Source of the DNA: Burkholderiaceae bacterium
Lineage (GTDB): Bacteria; Pseudomonadota; Gammaproteobacteria; Burkholderiales; Burkholderiaceae_F
Length of the DNA: 32,502 nt
Direction of reading: 5' to 3'
Assembly: GCA_013695705.1 (NCBI GenBank)
Contig: JACCZX010000092.1
Coordinates: 1-32,502, forward strand
Each line of letters opens with the position of its first letter. The stretch's first letter is position 1. A program made the translations under genes and the position numbers. Positions 10,648-18,974 of the stretch are shown here, in pieces. The notes beneath the pieces were generated by a model. The model saw only the letters and a program-made list of their open reading frames with translations. It was not told where the DNA came from and did no database searches.

Positions 10648-12015
10648 TCACGGAGTGCGCTGCGACTCACGCAATTCCGTTCGATCGGCCAGGATCAGGC
10701 GCGCATGGCGTTGATAAGTGAGGTATGCCCAGAGCCAATCAACCAAGGTGGTAATGCGATTGCGAAAACCTATCAAGAAAAAAATGTGCACGAAGAGCCA
10801 CGTCCACCACGCGGGCAAACCCGAAAGCCGCAAATCTCCGGGCAACACCGCGACCGCAGCTTTGCGACCTATCGTCGCTAGCGCTCCGCGATCGCGATAA
10901 CGAAATGGTGCAAACGTTGATGCGCGCGACCCTTTTTCACCCACTCGCTGTGCGATGGCACGCGCTGCGTACGCGCCCATTTGTTTTGCCGCATACGCAA
11001 CACCCGGCACCGCCATACCGTCTTGCTTTATCGACACCAGATCTCCGACGACAAAGATTGAATCAAATCCCTCGATCTGAAGCGTTGGTGCGACCAGTAC
11101 GCGGCCGATCTTGTCGAGCGCGCCAGGCAGAGTCCGCGCCAGCGGCGTGGCTTGTACGCCCGCCGCCCACAACACCGTGCGCGCCTCTATTCGTTTGGAT
11201 TTTGCAGAGATCTCACATGTGCCGAGGGTTCGATCGTTCATTTCGATCGAAACACCCGCTGCATCGACTGCGGTTACGCGCGCGTTGAGTTCAACTTCGA
11301 CGCCAAGCCGCTGCAATTGTTGCTCGGCTTTGAGCGACAAACTCTTGGGATACGTGTTCAAAACACGCGCGCCGCCTTCCAGCAATAACACCCTTGCATG
11401 CGATGGATCGATGGTTCGAAATTCATCGGTCAACGTATGCCGCGCGATCTCTGCCAGCGTGCCGGCGAGCTCGACGCCTGTTGGACCGCCGCCGATGACT
11501 GCGAAAGTCAGCCACGCCGCACGCTCCTGCACATCGGCCACACGCTCGGCGCGCTCGAACGCGAATAAAATGCGGCGCCGTATCTCGAGCGCGTCGTCGA
11601 GCGTCTTTAGCCCGGGCGCGTGCTGCGCCCAGTCGTCGTTGCCGAAATACCAGTGTGTCAATCCGGTGGCAACGATCAGATAGTCGAAACCGATTTCAGC
11701 ATCGACCAAAATCACTTTCTGATTTACCGCGTCGATCGAAACCGCAGCCCCGAGCAACACGCGTGCGTTCTTCTGCGAACGCAAGATGTGCCGAATCGGA
11801 GCAGCAATCTGCGGCGCTGATAAACCCGCTGTTGCGACCTGATACAGCAGCGGCTGAAAGGTGTGGTGGTTGACGCGATCGAGCACGATCACTTCAACCG
11901 CCGCGTGGCGCAAACCGCGCGCCGCCGCCAGCCCTGCAAAACCTGCGCCGATGATGACTACCGTCGGCCGCTGCGCCATGCCCGCCGGGGCAAGCTCGAG
12001 ATCGGCGCTCATCAA
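10648..12015 (-). CDS. Type II NADH dehydrogenase / NAD(P)/FAD-dependent oxidoreductase (true start may be an internal ATG)
   Basis: VVIIGAGFAGLAAARGL FAD motif, FAVIGGGPTGVELAGTLAEIARH NAD motif, LWAAGVQATPLAR, FVVGDLVSIKQDG, C-terminal hydrophobic segment typical of NDH-2. Confidence 0.92.
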   Translation of the reverse strand: MMSADLELAPAGMAQRPTVVIIGAGFAGLAAARGLRHAAVEVIVLDRVNHHTFQPLLYQVATAGLSAPQIAAPIRHILRSQKNARVLLGAAVSIDAVNQKVILVDAEIGFDYLIVATGLTHWYFGNDDWAQHAPGLKTLDDALEIRRRILFAFERAERVADVQERAAWLTFAVIGGGPTGVELAGTLAEIARHTLTDEFRTIDPSHARVLLLEGGARVLNTYPKSLSLKAEQQLQRLGVEVELNARVTAVDAAGVSIEMNDRTLGTCEISAKSKRIEARTVLWAAGVQATPLARTLPGALDKIGRVLVAPTLQIEGFDSIFVVGDLVSIKQDGMAVPGVAYAAKQMGAYAARAIAQRVGEKGSRASTFAPFRYRDRGALATIGRKAAVAVLPGDLRLSGLPAWWTWLFVHIFFLIGFRNRITTLVDWLWAYLTYQRHARLILADRTELRESQRTP

Positions 12016-12019
12016 ATTA

Positions 12020-12344
12020 GAAGCAAAGTCCGCCTGTACGCCGGATTCTGTGCAGCGCCCGTGTCTCCACGAAGCGCCGTGACGATCATTCCTCTAGGCT
12101 GGCAGTCGCCCGTCAGCTCAAGCCACCTACCCGCGACCTCACCGAGCAGGATCATCGGCCGCCTATTTGGTGTTGCTCCACGTAGAGATTGCCCGTTTCA
12201 CCCGACGATCGCTCGTCGACTCGTCTCTGTTGCTCTGATCCTCACCTCACGGTGGGCAGGTGTTACCTGCTACGTCGCTCTACGGAGTCCGGACGTTGCC
12301 TCCCGCAGCAAATGCTGCCAGCGATCGTCCAGCGAACTCTGCGC
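12020..12344 (-). ncRNA. rnpB: RNase P RNA component (bacterial, variant)
   Basis: Minus strand reads GGGAGGCAACGTCCGGACTCC...AGCAGGTAACACCTGC...CAGAGCAACAGAGA...GGGTGAAACGGGC...GTGGAGCAACACCAAATAGG...GGGTAGGTGGCTTGAGC...CAGCCTAGAGGAATGATCGTC...ACAGAATCCGGCGTAC. P1 (GCAGAGTTCGCT / GGCGGACTTTGC) and P2 (GACGATC / GATCGTC) both pair. Confidence 0.92.
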
Positions 12345-12348
12345 TGCG

Positions 12349-12354
12349 ATTTTA
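12349..12354 (-). promoter_or_regulatory. Putative -10 element of rnpB
   Basis: TAAAAT about 7 nt upstream of the predicted P1 5' end near 12342; no convincing -35 seen. Confidence 0.4.
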
Positions 12355-12399
12355 CGCGGGAGATTGCTTACTGCGGAAATTCCGCCAGAATGCGCCAGC

Positions 12400-13509
12400 A
12401 TGACGTCCGACGATTCGCTCAATCTCATTGTTGTCGAAGACTCCGAGCTCGACTACGAGCTGCTGCTTGCGATGTTGGCGCGCGAAGGGCTCAAGCCGCG
12501 CACAACGCGTGTCGAAGACGAAGCCGGCATGCGCGACGCATTCGCCAAGGCGCAAGTGGACGCGGTGATTACCGATCACAACCTGCCGCGCTTCGATTCG
12601 TTTGCATCGCTCAAGGTGGCCAAGAGCATCGACGCCGACATGCCGGTCATCGTGCTGTCGGGCGAAATGTCCGAAGACCTAGCGGTAGCGACGCTGCATG
12701 CAGGAGCGGATGATTTCGTTCTAAAAACGCGCATGTTTCGCATCGCCGCAGCGCTGCAGCACAGTTTGCAAGCTGCCGCCGCACGGCGCGAAGCACGTAC
12801 TGCTGTCTCTGCGCTGGCGCAAAGCGAAGCCAAACTGCACGCGCTAACCCAGCACCTGGAGCGGGTCAAGGAGGATGAGCGGCGCGCAATCGCGCAGGAG
12901 ATTCACGACGATATCGGCGGCGCACTGACCGCACTGAAGTTCGAGCTGGTACGACTGACGCGCGCCATGACTGACAAGCAGACGCGACCGCTTCTCGATT
13001 CGATTTCACAACTGCTCGAATCCGCGGTAGTGGCGAGTCACCGGATTCAGCATGCGTTGCGCCCTGCCGTGCTGGACGCCGGCCTGTTGGCTGCCCTTGA
13101 ATGGCTGACGCGCGACTTTGGCGAACGAAGCGGAATCAAAGTCGATCTCATTTTCAATCGCGAAGAGTTCGAGATTGCGCCGGACCGAGCAGCGGCGTTG
13201 TATCGCGTTACGCAGGAAGCGCTGACCAACGTTCAAAAACATGCACGGGCAACGCGTGTTCATGTACAGATCTTCGCGTTGACCGATGAGATTGCGCTGG
13301 AGATCGCAGACGATGGGCAGGGATTCGAGCCCGGCAGCTTGCAGGCAACACCAGGGTTCGGCGTGCGCGGCATGATTGAACGCGCGCGAGGGCTTGGCGG
13401 ATGGGCCGAAGTGTCGTCCTCGCGCCGACGCGGCACGACGGTGATGTTTTCAATTCCTCCGCAACCGGCCGACACCAGCGCCGAAGGGGCGCGCAAAAAT
13501 GGCGATTAG
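12400..13509 (+). CDS. REC-domain sensor histidine kinase (HisKA_3/HATPase, NarX/DegS-like, soluble)
   Basis: ATG at 12400, in frame with track ORF 11863..13509, whose N-terminus crosses rnpB and is rejected. REC: LIVVEDSE, VITDHNLP, VIVLSGE, DDFVLKTR; kinase: DERRAIAQEIHDDIGGALTALKFEL; ATPase: RVTQEALTNVQKHA, DDGQGFEPG, GFGVRGMIERARGLGG. Confidence 0.93.
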   Translation: MTSDDSLNLIVVEDSELDYELLLAMLAREGLKPRTTRVEDEAGMRDAFAKAQVDAVITDHNLPRFDSFASLKVAKSIDADMPVIVLSGEMSEDLAVATLHAGADDFVLKTRMFRIAAALQHSLQAAAARREARTAVSALAQSEAKLHALTQHLERVKEDERRAIAQEIHDDIGGALTALKFELVRLTRAMTDKQTRPLLDSISQLLESAVVASHRIQHALRPAVLDAGLLAALEWLTRDFGERSGIKVDLIFNREEFEIAPDRAAALYRVTQEALTNVQKHARATRVHVQIFALTDEIALEIADDGQGFEPGSLQATPGFGVRGMIERARGLGGWAEVSSSRRRGTTVMFSIPPQPADTSAEGARKNGD

Positions 13510-14140
13510 ATTATTCGTCGTCGATGATCACGCAATCGTTCGGCGCGGCATCGTGCAGGTGCTGTGCGAGAACCCGGAAGTTCAGATCATCGCCGAGGCA
13601 TCTGACTACACCGGGCTACGCAACGAGCTCAAGAAGCACGGCGAGCCCGACGTGCTGGTGATGGACGTCGGCCTGCCAGGCAAAAATGGCATCGACATTC
13701 TGAAAGCGCTGCGAGATGACCACCCAAAGTTAAAGGTGTTGATCGTCAGCATGTATCCCGAAGATCAGTACGCCGTGCGCGCTTTCCGCGCTGGCGCGTT
13801 TGGGTATCTGAATAAAGCGAGCGCACCGGAAAAGCTGCTCGAAGCCCTGGCGCAGGTGGTATCCGGCCGCAAATATGTCACGCCAGAGATCGCGCAGGCA
13901 CTGATCGAAAATCTGAATACGCCTGAAGCGGACAGTGCGCCGCACGAAAAATTATCGGACCGCGAATTTCAAACTCTAAAGTTGATCGCATCGGGTAGAC
14001 GCTTGTCCGAAATTGCGGAGGAGCTGGCGCTCAGTCCGAAGACGGTCAGCGTGTACCGGGCGCGGATTCTTGAAAAGATGGCGATGGGGAGTAATGCAGA
14101 GCTGACGCATTACGCCATCAAGAATGGGTTGGTTGAGTAG
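13499..14140 (+). CDS. NarL/FixJ-family response regulator (REC + LuxR HTH)
   Basis: FVVDDHAIVRRGI, VLVMDVGLPGKNG, GYLNKAS; LSDREFQTLKLIASGRRLSEIAEELALSPKTVSVYRARILEKM. Start overlaps kinase stop by 11 bp. Confidence 0.95.
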   Translation: MAIRLFVVDDHAIVRRGIVQVLCENPEVQIIAEASDYTGLRNELKKHGEPDVLVMDVGLPGKNGIDILKALRDDHPKLKVLIVSMYPEDQYAVRAFRAGAFGYLNKASAPEKLLEALAQVVSGRKYVTPEIAQALIENLNTPEADSAPHEKLSDREFQTLKLIASGRRLSEIAEELALSPKTVSVYRARILEKMAMGSNAELTHYAIKNGLVE

Positions 14141-14158
14141 CGCGGAAGTCGTCGTGGC

Positions 14159-14344
14159 GCGTAAGCGTTTGGCGTAGCGGCGCTGCCTGAGTCGTCGGTC
14201 GCTTCGCGACTGCTCTGCGGTACTCGCGCCAGCGGCGGGCCTGTGAACTCGCTGCGCTCAGACAACAGGCCCTTGAGGACCCGCTGGCGCTCCGTTCCTC
14301 GACGACGACTCTAAAGGCAGCGCCGCTCCGCCAAACGCTTGCGC
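14159..14344. repeat. 186-bp nested palindromic element (putative dispersed repeat / cruciform / bidirectional terminator)
   Basis: Outer arms 14159-14188 and 14315-14344 are inverted repeats, 28/30 identical. Inner pairs: gagtcgtcg(g)tcg (14189-14201)/cgacgacgactc (14300-14311), cgccagcgg (14227-14235)/ccgctggcg (14281-14289), gggcctgt (14237-14244)/acaggccc (14265-14272). Confidence 0.85.
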
Positions 14345-14454
14345 ATGGAACGTTTGCTTGGTGTGGGGTGAAAAGAGAAAAACCACCTCGTGCGTAGCGG
14401 TGTCGAGACAGCAGCAGCTGTGTCAGTTGCTGCTGCACAGCGACATCACGAGCC

Positions 14455-15627
14455 CTAGCGCGAAAATATGATGCGCTCGTTGCGTAGTAGACCTGCTTGA
14501 CCCGCCAGTGCCAGTGCCGTAATAGCGAGTGCTATTGCGCCGGGCAGCAGAATGTCGACGGCGGATACCGTCTCGCCGCGCAGCGCCCGCATCATTACGG
14601 ATTGCTGCGCCATCGCAGGCACGAACAACTGCCACGCGGCGTCGCGGATCGAGATGAACAGCGGCACGATTGGTGCAAAATTCACGAGCATCGCGAGATA
14701 GGTCGCGTAGGTTTGCGCTTCCTTGTGGCTGCGACCGTAGGTGGCCGCGAGCATGTTGAGCGACGCGATCATCGCGGAAAAAGGAAGGAGCATCACGACG
14801 AACAATGCGAATTCGTCGAGCCCGAATTGCATCAGAGCAGACAAATTCTCGCTCCGTATGAATTGCATCGCCGCCTGGAAGCCGATTAGCGTCAGAAGCA
14901 CGACAGTCGCTGAACACAGTGCGACCACACTCCACTTTCCAAGCACAAGTGCAGCGGTCGAAATAGGGTTCATCAACAGTGGCTCGAGTGAACCACGCTC
15001 GCGTTCGCCGGCGGTGACGTCGATGGCGACACTGATGGCGCCGGCCACTGAACCGAGCAATGCGAGCCACGGGATCAGGAACAAAAGCTGCGCGCCGCGC
15101 GCCTGGCTGCTTGCAAGATTGACCTCTTCGATATCGAGCGGCGCCATCACCTGCGGGCTCACGCCACGCGTCAGCAGTCGCTGCAAACCGAGTTCGCGCG
15201 TGAGGCCGCGCACAGTGGCCAGCGTTGCGCGCGTTGCGGGCTGTGCTCTGGTCGCGGTTTCATCAAACATCACTTGCAGACGGATCGTTTCGCCTGCTTC
15301 AAGTCGTGCCTCGAAGTTGGCGGGGACCACGATCACGGCGTTCTGCAGGCGGCCCGATTTTATTTGTGCTTCGTAATCCCCGGGGGCATCCTTAACCGTC
15401 GCGCCGGCGCGCTGCAGAAAATTGACCAGCGTAGGAGCCGCACTTGCGTTGGCAACGTAAACCTCGCGTTTCGCAGCGTCTTCCTCGAGGCCCGAAATAA
15501 ATTTCGATAGCAGAATCAAAGTCAGCGGCCCGACCAGGATCGAGGTCACCAATACGATCAGCCAAGTGCGGCGATCGCGCAGCGCATCTTTCAGCTCTTT
15601 GCGAAAAACCACGGCAACGGTGCTCAT
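14455..15627 (-). CDS. ABC-2 type exporter permease (NatB-like)
   Basis: MSTVAVVFRKELKDALRDRRTW, TAGERERGSLEPLLMNPISTAALVLGKW, multiple C-terminal TMs. Confidence 0.9.
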   Translation of the reverse strand: MSTVAVVFRKELKDALRDRRTWLIVLVTSILVGPLTLILLSKFISGLEEDAAKREVYVANASAAPTLVNFLQRAGATVKDAPGDYEAQIKSGRLQNAVIVVPANFEARLEAGETIRLQVMFDETATRAQPATRATLATVRGLTRELGLQRLLTRGVSPQVMAPLDIEEVNLASSQARGAQLLFLIPWLALLGSVAGAISVAIDVTAGERERGSLEPLLMNPISTAALVLGKWSVVALCSATVVLLTLIGFQAAMQFIRSENLSALMQFGLDEFALFVVMLLPFSAMIASLNMLAATYGRSHKEAQTYATYLAMLVNFAPIVPLFISIRDAAWQLFVPAMAQQSVMMRALRGETVSAVDILLPGAIALAITALALAGQAGLLRNERIIFSR

Positions 15628-16382
15628 GGGCTCACCGACTCGGTGCCGTAAGCGAGCTTCACGAACGCGTCTTCCAGCGAAGCGGTGCCGGATTCATCGC
15701 GAATCGATTGCGCCGAGCCGTGCGCCACGGTGCGGCCGCGCGCCACGATCACGATTTCGTCAGCCAGCTGCTCGACTTCCTGCATGATGTGGGACGAGAT
15801 CACGATGCACTTGCCCGCGTTTCGCTGATGCTGCAGCAAGCGCCGCAGCGCGCGTGTCGATACGACGTCGAGCCCGTTGGTCGGCTCGTCCAGTATTAAG
15901 TGGGGCGGGTCATGGATCAACGCTCGCGACAGTGCCACCTTGAGCCGCTCGCCAGTGGAGAACCCTTCGACGCGGCGCTCGAGCAGCGCACCCATGTCGA
16001 GTAGTTCGGCCATCATTGCGAGTCTTTGACGGGCGGCTTGCGCTGGCACCCTGCGCAATTGCGCGTAGTACTCGATGTTTTCGCGCGCCGTGAGTCGCAA
16101 ATACAGTCCGCGCGCGTCGGACAGCACCCCCAGCTGTGCGCGCACCCCGTGCGTATCGGTTTGAACGTCGACGCCGCCGACGCGCGCCTGCCCGCGGTCG
16201 GCGCGCACCAGCGTGCCGATGATCCGCAGCGTGGTGGTCTTGCCGGCGCCGTTGGGGCCCAGCAGGGCAGTGATGTGGCCGTCGCTTGCGACGAACGACA
16301 CGTCTTCGACCGCGGTCACCCGCGCGCGCTTGCCGTCGACTTTCGCAACGAATGATTTACTGACGTGCTCGACTTCGATCAC
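15624..16382 (-). CDS. ABC transporter ATP-binding protein (NatA-like)
   Basis: Proposed GTG start at 16382 (VIEVEHVSKSFVAK), overlapping upstream stop as GTGA. Walker A LLGPNGAGKTTTLR, signature GFSTGERLKVALSRAL, Walker B LILDEPTNGLD. Confidence 0.92.
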   Translation of the reverse strand: MIEVEHVSKSFVAKVDGKRARVTAVEDVSFVASDGHITALLGPNGAGKTTTLRIIGTLVRADRGQARVGGVDVQTDTHGVRAQLGVLSDARGLYLRLTARENIEYYAQLRRVPAQAARQRLAMMAELLDMGALLERRVEGFSTGERLKVALSRALIHDPPHLILDEPTNGLDVVSTRALRRLLQHQRNAGKCIVISSHIMQEVEQLADEIVIVARGRTVAHGSAQSIRDESGTASLEDAFVKLAYGTESVSP

Positions 16383-17845
16383 GGCTGCTTTGTCTTCGGC
16401 GCGACGGTCGGATCGATGGCAACGAAAAAATTCGGCGCTGGAATGCGCGCCAGACATTCACCGTCGACGCGCTCGAACGATCCCTCGCGCACGAAGCGCG
16501 ACACCAGGGCGGGTGCGCAGCCCTGTGCGCTAATGCCATGACCGAGATTCGGCGCGACGATGTGTTTGGCGTTGCCCAGGCGCTGTGCTACCGAATCACC
16601 ATGGCGCGGAGGCGTTGCGGGATCAAGGCCGCCGGAGAAAATCAGCACCGGCACCGTTGATTTCGGCACCGAGTAAAACTCTTGCGGAACGGCGCGCGAG
16701 GGTACAAGTTGACACGCCTCTTTGTACAACTCTGCAAACGCCGAGCTAAAACGCGTTGTATCGGACTGCGCGATCGCCGCCGTGTCGATGCGTGGCACGT
16801 CTTCGGCGCAGATCACGGCGAAGTGCATGCCGACCGCAAAGTTTTCAGAGGCGCCGCCACTGACTGCGGCGCTGAGTGCGACCAGCGCCGTGAAATCTCC
16901 CTGACTCGCTTCTGCCAACGCAAACGGAAGCACTGATGCCAGCTGCGGCACGTAAAGCGGTACCCGCAGCAGCGATGCCAGCATCTTGCGATCGAGCCGC
17001 AACGATTCAACCACTCCGGTCAATGGATGCGGCACGCGAATGTCGATGCCGCTTTCAGCGCGCTTCAGCAGCGCCGAGATCCGCTGTTCGAAGCCCGGAT
17101 ATCGATTGCGGCACCGTTGGTCGCGCGCACAAATTTCACTCAGCGATTTCAAAGCGGCGTCGGCGTCGAGAGCAAACGAAATCGGCAACGTCATGTCGGG
17201 CGGCGCGACGCCGTCGAGAATCGCCGTTCTCACCCGGTCCGGATACTGCCGCATGTACTCGAGCGCGTCGCGCGTGCCGTACGACCCGCCCCACAGGTTG
17301 ATCTTGTCGGCGCCCAGTTGCACACGCACGGCTTCGAAATCGCGCACGGCGATCCACGTGGCGTATTGACGCAGGTCGGCCGACAGCGCTTTTAAACACG
17401 GAGAAAGTCGTGCAATCTGCTGTGCGGGCTCGAGCGTGGAGGCGAGCGAGCCTTCATCGACGTCGCACTCGAGTGGATTTGAGCGGCCAGTGCCACGTTG
17501 ATCGATAAAGACGATATCGCGGCGCGCGTTCAGTTCGGCCAGCACCGGCATTATTTGCCGTGCAACGCGCGTCGCCGCCTGTCCCGGTCCCCCGGCAAAC
17601 ACGAAGATCGGATCGGGTTGCTTGTTGCGAGCAATCGCGGGCACCAGTGCATAGCGCACGTCGATGGCGCGGCCCGATGGCGCATCCGGATTCTCGGGTA
17701 CCCGCACGACGCCGCATTTGACCGCGCGCTCGACTCCCGGAATGCGGCACGCTTCTAGACTCGCCTGATCGGTGGTTGCGCTACGACACGACGCAAGAAT
17801 TGCAACGACAGTCACCACAAGCGCGGTCGAACGGAAAAATTTCAT
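16379..17845 (-). CDS. Alpha/beta-hydrolase, tripeptidyl aminopeptidase-like (S33/TAP-like), predicted lipoprotein
   Basis: Signal with lipobox ILASC; DIVFIDQRGTGRSNPL, GxSxG in NLWGGSYGTRDAL, C-terminal VLIFSGGLDPATPPRHG and LGHGISAQGCAP. Confidence 0.88.
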   Translation of the reverse strand: MKFFRSTALVVTVVAILASCRSATTDQASLEACRIPGVERAVKCGVVRVPENPDAPSGRAIDVRYALVPAIARNKQPDPIFVFAGGPGQAATRVARQIMPVLAELNARRDIVFIDQRGTGRSNPLECDVDEGSLASTLEPAQQIARLSPCLKALSADLRQYATWIAVRDFEAVRVQLGADKINLWGGSYGTRDALEYMRQYPDRVRTAILDGVAPPDMTLPISFALDADAALKSLSEICARDQRCRNRYPGFEQRISALLKRAESGIDIRVPHPLTGVVESLRLDRKMLASLLRVPLYVPQLASVLPFALAEASQGDFTALVALSAAVSGGASENFAVGMHFAVICAEDVPRIDTAAIAQSDTTRFSSAFAELYKEACQLVPSRAVPQEFYSVPKSTVPVLIFSGGLDPATPPRHGDSVAQRLGNAKHIVAPNLGHGISAQGCAPALVSRFVREGSFERVDGECLARIPAPNFFVAIDPTVAPKTKQP

Positions 17846-17993
17846 TTCTATTACGTTCTGGGACGAGGCGCCGCGAAGAATACAGTCCGGTGCATTTTTT
17901 CGAACGATCGGTGCTTAAAACGCCGCTTCCCCCGGCGCGACCAATGCACAGCATGGACGAAACGTAGAATTGCCACTCTCCGAAGGAGTAAAC

Positions 17994-18974
17994 ATGAAGG
18001 CCAAGTCGATTTTGATCCGCTCGCACGGCGGTCCGGAAGTGATCGAGCTCACCGAATCGGATGTGCCTGATCCGGGAACCGGTGAAGTGCGGATCCGGCA
18101 GCACGCGATCGGCCTCAACTTCATAGACATCTATTTCCGCACCGGCTTGTACCCGAACGCGCTGCCGCACGGCCTCGGCGCCGAAGGCGCGGGAGTCATC
18201 GAAGCGGTCGGTGAAAACGTGCGCGGCTTGAAGGAGGGCGACCGCATCGCGTACCCGCAGGGCCCGCTCGGCGCCTACGCCGAGCTGCGCACGATGCCGG
18301 CCGCCACAGTGGTGAAGCTGCCGAAGGAAATCAGTTTCGAGCAGGGCGCGGCGGTAATGTTGAAAGGGCTGACGGTTCAATACCTGTTCCGGCAAACATA
18401 TCGCCTGCAAGGCGGCGAGACGATCGTGTTTCACGCAGCAGCAGGCGGCGTCGGATTGATCGCGTGTCAATGGGCGCGTGCGCTGGGTGTGCGGCTGATC
18501 GGCACGGTCAGTTCACCAGAGAAAGCTGCGCTTGCCAAAAAGAGCGGCGCCTGGCAGACGATCGACTACTCGAAGGAGAATTTTGCGGAGCGTGTCGCAG
18601 CGCTGACCAACGGCGCCAAGGTGCCGGTCGTCTATGACGGTGTCGGAAAGACCACCTGGGAAGGTTCGCTCGACTGCCTGCAGCCGCGCGGCCTGATGGT
18701 CAGTTTTGGCAACGCTTCGGGAGCGGTGACCGGCGTCAACCTCGGGATACTTGCGCAGAAGGGATCGCTATTCGTGACGCGTCCGACGCTGGCGACGCAT
18801 GTCGTACCGCGAGCGCGACTTGAGGAATCCTCCGCTGAGTTGTTCGACCTGATGCGCCAAGGAAAGATCGAGGTGACGATCGAGCAGCGTTATCCGCTGG
18901 CCGAGGCCGCGCGCGCTCATCAGGATCTGGCGGCGCGCAAGACGGTCGGATCGACGGTGCTGGTGCCGGGTTAG
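17994..18974 (+). CDS. NADPH:quinone oxidoreductase (zeta-crystallin-like MDR)
   Basis: ATG at 17994 with SD-like gaaggagt; HGGPEVIELTESDVPDPGTGEV, GLNFIDIYFRTGLYP, FHAAAGGVGLIACQWARALG. Confidence 0.94.
   Translation: MKAKSILIRSHGGPEVIELTESDVPDPGTGEVRIRQHAIGLNFIDIYFRTGLYPNALPHGLGAEGAGVIEAVGENVRGLKEGDRIAYPQGPLGAYAELRTMPAATVVKLPKEISFEQGAAVMLKGLTVQYLFRQTYRLQGGETIVFHAAAGGVGLIACQWARALGVRLIGTVSSPEKAALAKKSGAWQTIDYSKENFAERVAALTNGAKVPVVYDGVGKTTWEGSLDCLQPRGLMVSFGNASGAVTGVNLGILAQKGSLFVTRPTLATHVVPRARLEESSAELFDLMRQGKIEVTIEQRYPLAEAARAHQDLAARKTVGSTVLVPG

Noticed and set aside
11863-12399. N-terminal 179 aa of the 548-aa plus-strand ORF
   Set aside because: Runs through rnpB on the opposite strand and has no domain-like sequence; kinase starts at ATG 12400.
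14407-14440. CAGCAGCAGCT / AGTTGCTGCTG hairpin before the ABC permease stop
   Set aside because: Possible terminator stem but no T-tract; built of simple CAG repeats; not distinguishable from chance.
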